64,000 nt of DNA from Methylobacterium sp. J-077 (GCF_022829365.1 NZ_JAKSYJ010000215.1:1-64000), one strand, 5' to 3'; numbered from the stretch's first letter, positions 44,317 to 53,150 are shown. A program made the numbers and translations. The notes: a model not told the origin generated them from the sequence alone.

Positions 44317-45183
44317 ATGGTTCTGGATTTCCGCCTGGACGATCCGACTCCGGCCGATCCGCGCCGCCGCTGGGCCGCGTTCGACCGGGACGCCCGCAGC
44401 GCCTGCTACGACAACACCCGCGCGGTCGCCGACAGTGCCGCCCAGGTGGCCGCCCGCGACGCCGCCTCGGCTGCCTACCGGGCCGCGCATCCGGCCGGTC
44501 TCGACATCCCGTACGGCCCGGGCGCCCGCAACGCCCTCGACCTCTACCCGGCTCGCGACGCCTCGGCCCCCGCCCTGGTCTTCCTCCACGGCGGCTACTG
44601 GCAGCGCGGCGCCCGGGAGCTGTTCGCCTGCTTCGCCGAGGGCCCGAACGCGGCCGGCTGGTCGGTGGCGATGGTCGGCTACACCCTCGCCCCGGAGGCG
44701 AGCCTGACCCGGATCGCGGCCGAGATCGGCGCGGCGCTCGACTGGATCGGCAGCCACGGACCCGCGCACGGGATCGGCGGCCCCCTGGTGCTGGCCGGCT
44801 GGTCGGCGGGCGCGCTGCTGGCCGGGCTGCATCTCGGCCACCCGGCGGTCGCCGCGGGGCTCGCGATCTCCGGCGTCTACGACCTCGCGCCGATCCGCCA
44901 GACCGCCCTCGACGACACGCTCAGCCTCACCGAGGCGGAGGTCGAGACCCTGTCGCCCCTGCGCCTGCCGGTGGTGGTCAAGCCGCTGTGCCTCGCCTAC
45001 GGCAGCCGCGAGCTGCCGGCCCTGATCCACGACGCCCGCAACCTGCACGCCCTCCGGGCGGCGGCCCATGCGCCGGGTCCCCTGCTGCCGGTGCCCGGCG
45101 CCGAGCATTTTTCGGTGCTCGGCGAGTTGCGTCGGCCGGGCGGGATCCTGGTGCGGGCGGCGCATGCGCTGCTCGGGGGCTGA
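44317..45183 (+). CDS. Alpha/beta hydrolase (arylformamidase-like)
   Basis: A 288-aa esterase-fold protein. The oxyanion motif is FLHGGYWQRGA, the nucleophile Ser is in GWSAGAL, and the catalytic His is in GAEHFSVL near the C-terminus. The HGGYW form is typical of kynurenine-formamidase-like hydrolases of this length. Actual substrate unknown. The start at 44317 has GGGAG upstream; an ATG at 44284 would add a short extension. It follows the GlcG-like gene by 80 bp. Confidence 0.88.
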   Translation: MVLDFRLDDPTPADPRRRWAAFDRDARSACYDNTRAVADSAAQVAARDAASAAYRAAHPAGLDIPYGPGARNALDLYPARDASAPALVFLHGGYWQRGARELFACFAEGPNAAGWSVAMVGYTLAPEASLTRIAAEIGAALDWIGSHGPAHGIGGPLVLAGWSAGALLAGLHLGHPAVAAGLAISGVYDLAPIRQTALDDTLSLTEAEVETLSPLRLPVVVKPLCLAYGSRELPALIHDARNLHALRAAAHAPGPLLPVPGAEHFSVLGELRRPGGILVRAAHALLGG

Positions 45184-45343
45184 GCCCACGGGCGAGGCCG
45201 GGGATGCAGGAGGGGTGCATCTGCGCAACACACGATCGCACGACCGATGGCCCCGCGCCGGTACGGCCTTGCTGAGGCCCCCCGCGCGTGCTGAGACGGG
45301 CCGGCCCGGAGGCGGGCAGCAAGCCGGGTCCCGGGGAGAGCGG

Positions 45344-47224
45344 ATGCAAGCAGTCGCCCGATCCGGGCCTGCAGCGGCGTCGGGATCGCAGGGCGAGCCG
45401 GCGGACCTGACCGATCCCGGCCGCCGGAAGTTCATGGTGCCGCGGTTGCGCCTGGTGCTGGCGCTGGGCTTCGGGACGCTCGGGTTCCTCGCCGCCCTGG
45501 CCTTGGCCATCCTGGTGAGCCGCGAGGCGACGCATCGGCTCGAGGCCGAGGTCGGCGGCCAGCTCGCCGAGATCGCCGGGCAGATGGCGCGCAGCCTCGA
45601 TCTCGGCATGTTCGAGCGCTGGCGGGACATCCAGATCGCCGCCGCCTCGGACAGCCTGCGTGATCCCGGCACCGGGGCCGAGGCCAAGCGCGCCGTGATG
45701 GAGCGCCTCCAGGCGACCTACCCGGCCTACTCGATCATCGGGCTGATCGATCCGGACGGGCGCGTCGCGGTCACCAGCACCGGCGCGCTGGAGGGGGCCG
45801 ACGTCTCCGGCCGCGATTATTTCCAGAGTGCCCGCGAAAGACCGTTCGTGGGAGACGTGCATCCGGCCAAGCTCCTGCAGTCCGCGCTGGCGCCGAGGAC
45901 GCCTGACGCCGCGGCCCGCGAGCCCCTGCGCCTCCTCGACCTCGCCGCCCCGGTCCGGGCCCCGGACGGGCGCTTCGTCGGGGTGCTCGCCGCCCATCTC
46001 GACTGGACCTGGGCGCGCGACACGGCGCGCATCCTCGAAGGCGCGCTGCGGAGCCACCGCAGCGGGGCCGAGATCCTGATCCTGTCCCGGGACGGCACCG
46101 TGCTGCTCGGCCCCCCGGCCCTGCAGGGCACCCGCCTCCCCGAAACCGTGCTGTCCGGCGGGCGCGCCCTCGACCCGCAGGGCACGAGCCGGCTCGGACC
46201 CTGGCCCGACGGCCAGGCCGGCTATCTCAGCGCGAGCGCGCGCACGAACGGATACCGCGCCTATCCCGGCCTCGGCTGGCAAGTGGTGGTGCGCCAGACC
46301 GAGGACCGTGCACTGGCCGCAGTGGCGGCCCTGCGCTGGAACATCCTGGCCGCGGGCAGCGCGGTGGCGCTCGCGGCGGCCCTGCTCGCCTGGCTGCTCG
46401 CCGGCCTGATCGCCCGGCCGCTGCGGGATCTCGCGGCGGCCGCGGAGGCGCTGGGCCGCGACGCGCCGCTGCCGCCCCTGCCCCGGGCGATCGTGCGCGA
46501 GGGCGCGATGATCGCCGACGCCCTCACGGCGGCGGCGGCCGAGCTCGCCCGGCGCGCGGAGGCGCACCGCCTCCTGGTCGACGAGCTGAACCACCGGGTG
46601 AAGAATACCCTCGCCACCGTGCAGTCGATGGCGGCCCAGAGCCTCAAGCATCTCGGCGACGGCGCGGCGGCCGGGCGCGAGGCCTTCGAGGCGCGGCTGC
46701 TCAGCCTGTCCCGGGCCCACGACATCCTGACCCGGGAGAGCTGGATCGGCGCCGACCTGCGGGGGATCGCCGACCAGGCTTTTCGTCCGTTCCAGGGCGA
46801 GGCGGCGCGCGTCACCCTGGACGGGCCGGACCTGCGCCTGCCCCCCGAAATGGCGCTCGCGCTCACGATGATCCTGCACGAATTGTGCACCAACGCGGTC
46901 AAGTACGGCGCCCTCTCGGTCCCGGACGGGCGGGCGGTGCTCGGCTGGGCGCTGGAGGCCGCCCCCGGGGGCGGCCGGACCCTGCGGATCACCTGGCGCG
47001 AGCGCGGCGGCCCGCCGGTCGCCACGCCGTCGCGGCGCGGCTTCGGCACCCGCCTGCTGGAGCGCGGCTTGGCCGGACGCGACAGCGCCACCCTGGTCTA
47101 CGCGCCGGGGGGCCTCGTCTATGCGGCGGCCGCACCGTTGCCCGTCGCCCTCGGACCGGACCCCGCCGCCCTGCGGATGGTCGCCCCGGTGGGCGACATC
47201 CGGCACGGGCATGGGCTGGACTGA
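45344..47224 (+). CDS. Membrane sensor histidine kinase, HWE family, with double-Cache sensor
   Basis: A 626-aa kinase. A membrane segment at about 36-58 is followed by a periplasmic sensor of about 260 residues with double-Cache features (YPAYSIIGLIDPDGRVAVTS, GADVSGRDYFQSA). A second membrane segment lies near 331-356, then a HAMP-like linker. The phospho-accepting His is His417 in DELNHRVKNTLATVQ. The N-box reads LHELCTNAVKYG and the later WRE (ITWRERGG) completes the HWE signature. GGGGAGAG precedes the ATG. Such kinases commonly signal to the PhyR general stress system in alphaproteobacteria. No response regulator is adjacent. Confidence 0.92.
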   Translation: MQAVARSGPAAASGSQGEPADLTDPGRRKFMVPRLRLVLALGFGTLGFLAALALAILVSREATHRLEAEVGGQLAEIAGQMARSLDLGMFERWRDIQIAAASDSLRDPGTGAEAKRAVMERLQATYPAYSIIGLIDPDGRVAVTSTGALEGADVSGRDYFQSARERPFVGDVHPAKLLQSALAPRTPDAAAREPLRLLDLAAPVRAPDGRFVGVLAAHLDWTWARDTARILEGALRSHRSGAEILILSRDGTVLLGPPALQGTRLPETVLSGGRALDPQGTSRLGPWPDGQAGYLSASARTNGYRAYPGLGWQVVVRQTEDRALAAVAALRWNILAAGSAVALAAALLAWLLAGLIARPLRDLAAAAEALGRDAPLPPLPRAIVREGAMIADALTAAAAELARRAEAHRLLVDELNHRVKNTLATVQSMAAQSLKHLGDGAAAGREAFEARLLSLSRAHDILTRESWIGADLRGIADQAFRPFQGEAARVTLDGPDLRLPPEMALALTMILHELCTNAVKYGALSVPDGRAVLGWALEAAPGGGRTLRITWRERGGPPVATPSRRGFGTRLLERGLAGRDSATLVYAPGGLVYAAAAPLPVALGPDPAALRMVAPVGDIRHGHGLD

Positions 47225-47495
47225 TCCGGCCCCCGTCCGCCGATCGGGACCGGCTCGCGCCCCGCCCCGCAGCGGCCGCTTGCATATGCGCGAGGCCGAT
47301 TCATCCCGGCCTTCGACAGATGTCGCAGTGCCGAGGTGCGGATCCGCACAAATAAGCCGGCGATAGGGATTAAATTTTACGTTGTTTTACTGTGTTGGTC
47401 CGCACATCGACTTCGAACGGCGGCGGCTATGTTCGATTCATCGGCACGGAACGCGGTGTCCCGAGCCAGCATGACGAACACGGGTGGAGCCTTAC

Positions 47496-47795
47496 ATGAC
47501 GCGCATCACGACCCGGCGCTTCCTCACCCTCGGCCTCCTGGCCGGTGCCCTGGCCGTGCCGATGGCGGCCCAGGCCGGCGAGGGCAGCCGGCAGCCCGCG
47601 GGCGGCGGCCACATGAGTTCCTACGTCAGCGATCCCGCCCACGATCCGCGCTCCCTGCATTCGCAGCGCATGGGCAGCGGCCAGATCCTCGGTGCCCCGA
47701 TGGTGCATGACGGGGCCGGGGCCACGGTCTCGCGCGGCAGCGTGGTCGATCCGCACTGGGCCTCCGGCCGTGCGGAACGCCGCGCCCGGCGCTGA
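47496..47795 (+). CDS. Small exported protein, unknown function
   Basis: A 99-aa protein with a signal peptide that begins with twin Arg-like TTRRFLTLGLLAGALAVPMAAQA. The mature part is Ser/Gly/His-rich (SSYVSDPAHDPRSLHSQRMGSGQ), ending in a basic ERRARR. No family recognised. A GTG twelve bases upstream is possible, but the ATG at 47496 has GGAG at a good distance. An AT-rich stretch upstream (about 47360-47400) is a likely promoter. Confidence 0.6.
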   Translation: MTRITTRRFLTLGLLAGALAVPMAAQAGEGSRQPAGGGHMSSYVSDPAHDPRSLHSQRMGSGQILGAPMVHDGAGATVSRGSVVDPHWASGRAERRARR

Positions 47796-47957
47796 GCAGC
47801 CCCAGGGCCGCCCCGACCCCGGTCGGGCGGCCTCCTCCGATCTCCCGCAGGCTCGACCCGCGATGCAGTGCCGAGACGGCGCAGCGCCCGGGGTCCCGCG
47901 TGCCGATCCCCGTCCGAACCACTCTCGACCCAATTCCCTGCCGCAGAGACCGCATCC

Positions 47958-48635
47958 GTGAACAGCATCATCCAGGGCATCGCCAGCTTCCAGGGCAGCG
48001 TCTTCCCGGGCCAGCGCCAGATGTACCAGCAGCTCGTGCGCGACGGGCAGCACCCGAGCGCCCTGATCATCGCCTGCGCGGATTCCCGGGTCTCGCCCGA
48101 GCACATCACCCAGGCCGGGCCGGGGGACCTGTTCGTCTGCCGCAACACCGGCAACATCGTGCCCCCCGCCTCCGACGTGGTCGGCGGCGTCTCCTCGGCG
48201 ATCGAGTACGCCGTGATGGCCCTGGGGGTGCGCGACATCGTCATCTGCGGCCATTCCGATTGCGGCGCCATGAGCGGCCTGATGAAGCCGGACCTCCTGA
48301 AGAAGATGCCCAGCGTCGCGGCCTGGCTGCGCCACGCCGAGGCCGCCGAGCGCATCGTCTGCGAGGCCTATCCCGAGGGGATGGACCCGCAGGAGCGCCA
48401 CCGGGCGCTCGCCCTGGAGAACGTCGTGGTGCAGCTTGCCAACCTGCGCACCCATCCGAGCGTCGCCGCCGGCCTGGCCAAGGGCTCCCTGCGCCTGCAC
48501 GGCTGGTTCTTCGAGATCGAGTCCGGCGCGCTCCTGGCCTATGACGGCGTCACCGGACGGTTCCGGCCGATCGCCCAGGCGGACATGCCGGTGGCCCAGG
48601 CGCCCCTGCCGGGCGACCGGATGCGGGCGGCATAG
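47958..48635 (+). CDS. Beta-class carbonic anhydrase
   Basis: A 225-aa zinc enzyme interconverting CO2 and bicarbonate. The Cys40-x-Asp42-x-Arg44 motif is in IIACADSRVS, and the other zinc ligands are His99 and Cys102 in ICGHSDCGAM. The conserved GGVSSAIEYAVMAL helix is present. The start is taken as GTG at 47958 (VNSIIQGIASFQ), because the upstream frame has no family match. Bicarbonate supply would matter for carboxylating steps such as those of the serine cycle. Confidence 0.93.
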   Translation: MNSIIQGIASFQGSVFPGQRQMYQQLVRDGQHPSALIIACADSRVSPEHITQAGPGDLFVCRNTGNIVPPASDVVGGVSSAIEYAVMALGVRDIVICGHSDCGAMSGLMKPDLLKKMPSVAAWLRHAEAAERIVCEAYPEGMDPQERHRALALENVVVQLANLRTHPSVAAGLAKGSLRLHGWFFEIESGALLAYDGVTGRFRPIAQADMPVAQAPLPGDRMRAA

Positions 48636-48893
48636 GCGCCCTGCCCTGCGCCGGACCCGCCCGTTCGGCCCGGACGGGATGTTTTCCGGGGTGTCTCGAA
48701 GCGCCGACGATTGATCGACACCCGGGCCGACGACTTTGTCCGCCTGTATAGAGTCTTCGATCCACGATCTTGGCATCCGGTTAAGCCTGAATCTTCGCGC
48801 CCTTTTAAGATGCCGTCGTCACACTCGCCCGGTCCGGCCGTCCCGTGAGTTCGGGATCCGCCGGACGCGCGTCCTCGGCAGGGAGCTTCGTCG

Positions 48894-49184
48894 ATGCTCA
48901 GGTTCCTCGCGGCCCCGATCGTCTGCCTGGTCCTGACCGGGGCCGCCCCTGCGCAGGACCGGCCCGACGGCGGCCCCTCGATGGCGGCGAGCCTGGGGTC
49001 CGAGCCCCGCATCCTCCTCGACAGCCTCGCGCTGCGTCACCCGGAGCCCGAGGCCGCCCAGACCACCTCGGCCCTGAAGAGCCCGGCGGACCTGCCCAAG
49101 GAGGCGCTCCGGGCGGCCCCCAGGCCCTGGTGCGCGCAGGACAGGCGCGTCGGCACCGGCGCCGGCTTCTGCCTGATCAACTGA
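48894..49184 (+). CDS. Small exported protein, unknown function
   Basis: A 96-aa protein with a signal peptide (LRFLAAPIVCLVLTGAAPAQ, cleavage near AQ). The mature part has a Leu/Ala-rich middle (RILLDSLALRHPEP) and two cysteines near the end (PRPWCAQDRRVGTGAGFCLIN), which could pair. No family recognised. It converges with a small membrane protein gene, 15 bp away. Confidence 0.55.
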   Translation: MLRFLAAPIVCLVLTGAAPAQDRPDGGPSMAASLGSEPRILLDSLALRHPEPEAAQTTSALKSPADLPKEALRAAPRPWCAQDRRVGTGAGFCLIN

Positions 49185-49199
49185 GGCCCGATGGGTCGC

Positions 49200-49418
49200 T
49201 CACGAGCCTGCGGAAACCGGGATTGGCTCCAAGACCTCGTCCGCCTCCGGGGCGCAGGCGAGGGAGGCGACGAGCAGCACCAGGACGGCCGCGACGATCA
49301 CCGCGGCGACGAGCATTCGGGTGAGGATCTCCGCGTGCCCCCGGGCGGCGTGGATCACCGCACAGCCCAGCGCGAAGGCGCAGGCCTGCACGGCCGGGGC
49401 GACCAGAGCCGTCGTCAC
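49200..49418 (-). CDS. Small membrane protein with two predicted helices
   Basis: A 72-aa protein, taken to start at GTG 49418 where GGAGGCAGGG gives a good ribosome-binding site; the longer frame upstream is Arg-rich and lacks family features. Two hydrophobic helices (VAPAVQACAFALGCAVIHAA and MLVAAVIVAAVLVLLVASLA) are separated by a short basic loop. No function recognised. Confidence 0.6.
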   Translation of the reverse strand: MTTALVAPAVQACAFALGCAVIHAARGHAEILTRMLVAAVIVAAVLVLLVASLACAPEADEVLEPIPVSAGS

Positions 49419-49682
49419 GGCCCTGCCTCCGGTCCGGCCGAGCGGGATCGCGTGTCGCTGTGCATGGCTCCCGATCTCCCGCTCACGATCCCCGGGCCGC
49501 CAGTCTCGATCGACCGACCGCGCCCGCGACGATTCGATTCGGGCGATCGGGGATTCTACGGGGCGGGATCGCGGCCGCGCGTCCCCCAAATGGGTCAACA
49601 GGAGCCATGATCGGCTCAAGGGCGCGCGGCGTCACGCCATCGTGACCGGCCCGCGGCGATACACGCTCCCTCCGTCACATCC

Positions 49683-50333
49683 TCAGGCCTCCGGATCGTG
49701 GCTCCCCGCGGACGAAGAATCCGCCTCCCCGGCCAGGGTATAGGTGGCCTCGGCGACCCGGCGCAGGGGTCCCCCGGGGCCGGCGCGCTTCCACAGGCGG
49801 GTGTTGAGGGCCGCCACCGGGTCGCGCCCCGGCAGGGTGAAGCCGCGGACCAGAAGGATCTCCAGGATCTCGCCCGCATGCAGCGGCCGCCCCGCCGCCA
49901 GGATCGCCCCGCAGGCCGCCTCCATCAGCGCCCGGCCGTAGCGGCGGGCCCCCGCCGCATCCTCCGTGAAGGCGATCGCCGGCGGGATCCCGTCCGGCTC
50001 CTCGCGCGCCGGGAGGGGCCGGGCTCCGTGCGGTGCGGCGGACCAGGCCTCGGGCCGGGTCGGGTTCGGGACCGGCCGAGCGGTGGACGGCGGACCGGGA
50101 TCGACCGGGATGTCGCGGGCCGTACCCCCCCGCGGTTCCGGCGCCGGACGGGCCGTGCGGCCTGCGCCGACGTCTTCGTCCCGATCGGGGGCGGCCGGCC
50201 TGCTCGCCGCACCGCTCAGGCGCCGGCCGAGTTCCAAGTAGAGCACGAGATCGGCGATCTCCCGGTCGAGCGCCTCGCGCTGCCGCCGCAGCACGGCGAG
50301 CCGCGCCTCGATCTCGTCCTCCGACAGGCCCAT
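49683..50333 (-). CDS. Winged-helix (HARE-HTH-like) protein with coiled-coil N-terminus
   Basis: A 216-aa protein. The first 40 residues form a coiled coil (SEDEIEARLAVLRRQREALDREIADLV). A long Pro/Arg/Gly-rich linker follows. The last third (GRPLHAGEILEILLVRGF, LPGRDPVAALNTRLW, RVAEATYTL) is the pattern of HARE-HTH winged-helix domains, common in DNA- and chromatin-associated proteins and restriction enzymes. It lies 130 bp downstream of repA on the same strand, so a role in regulation or partition of the replication module is plausible but unproven. No named family otherwise. Confidence 0.65.
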   Translation of the reverse strand: MGLSEDEIEARLAVLRRQREALDREIADLVLYLELGRRLSGAASRPAAPDRDEDVGAGRTARPAPEPRGGTARDIPVDPGPPSTARPVPNPTRPEAWSAAPHGARPLPAREEPDGIPPAIAFTEDAAGARRYGRALMEAACGAILAAGRPLHAGEILEILLVRGFTLPGRDPVAALNTRLWKRAGPGGPLRRVAEATYTLAGEADSSSAGSHDPEA

Positions 50334-50463
50334 ACCGTGTTCCCTTCAGCCGGACGGAACAGGTAGCGTATTCCGCGCTGGTTGGGAATAGATTTCGCCG
50401 TTCCGTCTGATAGGGAATTTTGTGCTCGGAAAAGAATAAGCGGATCCCCGTTCCATTCCCAAT
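50334..50463 (-). promoter_or_regulatory. Gap between repA and the winged-helix gene with repeated GGGAAT motifs
   Basis: GGGAAT occurs near 50383 and 50413, and its complement ATTCCC at 50455, with TTGGGAAT and ATTCCCAA as distant inverted copies. The region is less GC-rich than its flanks. It is a candidate operator and promoter for the winged-helix gene. Confidence 0.4.
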
Positions 50464-51570
50464 TCAGGCGCTAAAGTCCCTGCGCCGGGCCTTCGTTCCC
50501 TTCACGGAGGTCGGTCGCGGCGGCACCAGCAGCGCGCTCGGATCGGCCGGGTGCAGGGTCAGGCCGCCATCGTCGAGCACGATCGGCAGGCGCGGGAACA
50601 CCTCGCGCAGATGCGCCAGATCCGCCTTGAACGCCTGCCGGAAGCTGCGGATCGAGGCGTTCTCGGCCCCGAACTGCCCGTGCAGGTTGGTCCAGGTCAG
50701 CCGCAGCGGGCGCTGCAGGGACCGCAGCCGGTAGCCGGTCCAGAACAGCAGGTCGAGCTTGCGCGCCGAGCCGGAAAACGCCCGGGCCGCCCGCACGTCC
50801 ACCGGCAGCGCGTGCTTGATCAGCGTCTCGTAGAATTCCGGATCGAACCGCACGGTCCGTCCCGCCTCGTCCTCGCCCTCCCCGGCCCGGGGCTTCCACA
50901 ATTCCAGGCTGCGGAACGGTGGGACGTTGAGGGTGGTGGCGCTGTCGCGCCCGTCCCAGAGGCCGATCTGCATGGTGCAGGCGGCCAGCCGGTTGAGCTG
51001 CTCCTTGAACTGCCGGATGGTGCCACGCTCGCCCCCGGTGACGGCGAAGCCCATCTCGCGCATGAAGCCCGAGAGCGTCTCGGCGACCTTCACGGTCGGG
51101 CTGCGCTGGCGCACCGCCTCGGTGCAGAGGTGCAGCAGCACCAGCCTGGCCTTCGGCCCGTAGGGCAGCCCCTGCGGCTCGAAGGCGCCGGTCTCCGGAT
51201 CCTTGATCCGCCCGGCCATCAGGCTCAGCGAATTGCGCCCGTAGGTGCGGGTGAATTCGCGCACCGGCCCGGGATCGCGATAGGGCAGGCCGCACAGAGC
51301 CAACACCGAGTGGATGTGCTGCAGGCTCGACGGCAGGGCCGGCTCGTTCTCGATGACGAGGCGCACCGCGTCGCGGCGGCGCTGGTCGCGCGACAGCTGG
51401 GCGCGGCGGAGTTCCTGCTCCCCGAGAACGGCGGCCTCGGCATCGCGTTCGCGCTGGCGGTGCAGCACGTGCTCGACGATCTGGGCGAACAGGAAGCCGC
51501 CGCGCGCCGCTTCGATCTCGGCCCGCAGATCCGCATCGTGGATCGCGGCGATTTTTTCCTCGACGCCCAT
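50464..51570 (-). CDS. repA: Plasmid-type replication initiator, RepA family (PF04796)
   Basis: A 368-aa protein of the plasmid RepA type. After an N-terminal helical segment it has YGPKARLVLLHLCTEAVRQRS, then TGGERGTIRQFKEQLNRLAACTMQIGLWDG, a segment typical of RepA winged-helix DNA-binding domains. RFDPEFYETLIKHALPVDVRAARAFSGSARKLDLLFWTGYRLRSLQRP, in parts, fits the second domain. Such proteins bind iterons and start replication. Seven iterons lie 170-390 bases upstream of its start, exactly where a RepA would bind and autoregulate. TGAGGGG precedes the ATG. No ParA or ParB gene is adjacent. Confidence 0.88.
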   Translation of the reverse strand: MGVEEKIAAIHDADLRAEIEAARGGFLFAQIVEHVLHRQRERDAEAAVLGEQELRRAQLSRDQRRRDAVRLVIENEPALPSSLQHIHSVLALCGLPYRDPGPVREFTRTYGRNSLSLMAGRIKDPETGAFEPQGLPYGPKARLVLLHLCTEAVRQRSPTVKVAETLSGFMREMGFAVTGGERGTIRQFKEQLNRLAACTMQIGLWDGRDSATTLNVPPFRSLELWKPRAGEGEDEAGRTVRFDPEFYETLIKHALPVDVRAARAFSGSARKLDLLFWTGYRLRSLQRPLRLTWTNLHGQFGAENASIRSFRQAFKADLAHLREVFPRLPIVLDDGGLTLHPADPSALLVPPRPTSVKGTKARRRDFSA

Positions 51571-51690
51571 CGCCCCTCAGCCCGAGCCACACGCGGGCCC
51601 ACCGCTCTGGAAGGCGGAGCGACGGCCCGATCCTGCCATGCCACGATTCGCCGGCCGGGGCTCCGGTGGGATCCGGCTTGTCCCGGCAAT

Positions 51691-51729
51691 CCCCGTTTCC
51701 CCGCCCCGTTTCCCCGCCCCGTTTCCCGG
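51691..51729. repeat. Three tandem 13-bp C-rich repeats
   Basis: CCCCGTTTCCCCG occurs twice exactly and a third time as CCCCGTTTCCCGG, end to end. It lies between the repA start and the iteron array. Confidence 0.85.
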
Positions 51730-51740
51730 AGGCGGTGCCG

Positions 51741-51963
51741 GCGCAGAGTTGCATACGGGGGGATCCGGGCCTCCGATCTGCGCAGAGTTCGATACGCCCG
51801 GGGTCCGGCATTCTATCCCCGCATTCCACCGATTCAGCCCGGAATCCGCGCCGAATCCGATACGGAACCGCGCAGACTTCGATACGCGCACCGGCCGGAT
51901 CCGCGCAGACTCCGATACGGGACAGCGCAGAGTCGCATACACACCTGCGCAGAGTCGGATACG
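51741..51963. repeat. Iteron array: seven 17-bp direct repeats upstream of repA
   Basis: Consensus GCGCAGAGTYCGATACG, on the plus strand, at 51741, 51780, 51848 (degenerate), 51870, 51903, 51925 and 51947. The last four spacings are 22, 33, 22 and 22 bp, whole turns of DNA, so bound proteins would face the same side. The variable positions are mostly 9 to 12. This is the layout of iteron-controlled plasmid origins: iterons, AT-rich region and the initiator gene close together. It is not a CRISPR array, because the units are short and the gaps uneven. Confidence 0.88.
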
Positions 51964-51989
51964 GAAACAGCCTGCAAACCCTTGGTCTG

Positions 51990-52068
51990 CATGATAAAAT
52001 CACCACTGCATATAGTCTTCCGAACTGACTCTCTGAAAGATTCTATCTTGATAGTTTTCCTACTTAAC
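51990..52068. other. AT-rich region, candidate DNA unwinding element
   Basis: About 80 bases of clearly lower GC directly beside the iterons, with ATGATAAAAT, GCATATAG and a TCTATCTTGATAGTTTTCC run. This is where the strands of an iteron origin open. A weak DnaA-like box (CCATCCACA) follows at about 52144. Confidence 0.6.
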
Positions 52069-52319
52069 GGCGAGCTCGTTCGCTCTGAAGAACAAGTTGA
52101 GTTCCCTCGATCACCACACGGTTTGAAGGGAATATACCCGATCCATCCACAGACCGGAGGCCTGCGGACCGGAAAGACGGTGAGAGAATCGATCTCACGC
52201 CCGACCGTGGTGCGGTCTTTCAAGGAGCCTCGGCTTGACGCGGGCGACGCCGCCCGGTTTCTCGGCGCGATCCATTCAGAGAAGGCCGCGCCGATGCTCC
52301 CCTCCCCGATCGCGCTCCG

Positions 52320-53150
52320 ATGACCGGCCGTCGCAACGACGGCCGCCCCGGCGGACCATCCCGCTCCGGGTTCCGACCCGGCTTTCGGCCCGGCGGCCGT
52401 CCCGGCGGATCCGGACCCCGGCCCGAATCCGGCGCACCCGACGGCTCGGCCGTGCTCTACGGCTGGCATCCGGTGGTGCAGGCGCTCGGCAATGCCGAGC
52501 GCGGGCTGCACCGGCTGCTCGCCACCGAGAACGCCGCCGCCCGGCTGACCGAGGAATTCGGCGACGGCCTGCGGATCACCCCCGAGCTGGTGCGGCCGAG
52601 CGAGATCGGCCGCCTGCTCGGGCCGGACGCGGTGCACCAGGGCCTGTATCTCGAGGCCGAGCCCCTGCCCGCCCCCGGCCTCGACGACCTGCCGGCCGAT
52701 GCCCTGCTGCTGGCGCTGGACCAGATCACCGACCCGCACAACGTCGGGGCGATCGTCCGCACGGCCGCAGCCTTCGGGGTCGCCGGCATCGTCACCACGG
52801 TGCGGCACGCGCCGGGCGCCACCGGGGTCCTGGCGAAATCCGCCTCGGGCGGCCTGGAACACGTCCCCTTCGTCACCGTCCGCAACCTGGCGGAGGCGCT
52901 GATCGAGCTGGGCGAGCGCGGCTACACCCGGATCGGCCTCGATTCCGACGCGCCAGCGAGCCTCGACACCCTCACCATCGCCCGGCCGCTGGTGATCGTC
53001 CTCGGGGCGGAGGGCAAGGGCCTGCGGGAGCGGACCCGGACCTGCTGCGACATCCTGGCCCGGATCCCGTTCTCGGGGGCGATCCGCAGCCTCAACGTCT
53101 CGAACGCCGCCGCCATCACGCTCTACGCGCTCGGCCGGCCGCCGGCCTGA
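52320..53150 (+). CDS. rlmB: 23S rRNA (guanosine-2'-O-)-methyltransferase family protein (RlmB/TrmH)
   Basis: A 276-aa SpoU/TrmH-fold methyltransferase. The first 35 residues are a low-complexity Gly/Arg/Pro region. Then come VLYGWHPVVQAL and the three SpoU motifs: TDPHNVGAIVRTAAAFG, VIVLGAEGKGLRE, and SGAIRSLNVSNAAAI. RlmB methylates G2251 of 23S rRNA. The iteron region lies directly upstream. The start is the first ATG after that region; an N-terminal extension of this type is common in relatives. Confidence 0.92.
   Translation: MTGRRNDGRPGGPSRSGFRPGFRPGGRPGGSGPRPESGAPDGSAVLYGWHPVVQALGNAERGLHRLLATENAAARLTEEFGDGLRITPELVRPSEIGRLLGPDAVHQGLYLEAEPLPAPGLDDLPADALLLALDQITDPHNVGAIVRTAAAFGVAGIVTTVRHAPGATGVLAKSASGGLEHVPFVTVRNLAEALIELGERGYTRIGLDSDAPASLDTLTIARPLVIVLGAEGKGLRERTRTCCDILARIPFSGAIRSLNVSNAAAITLYALGRPPA

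Noticed and set aside
51741..51963. The repeat array upstream of repA as a CRISPR
   Set aside because: Units are only 17 bp, spacing is uneven and set by helical turns, no Cas genes are near, and the gaps are too short for spacers.
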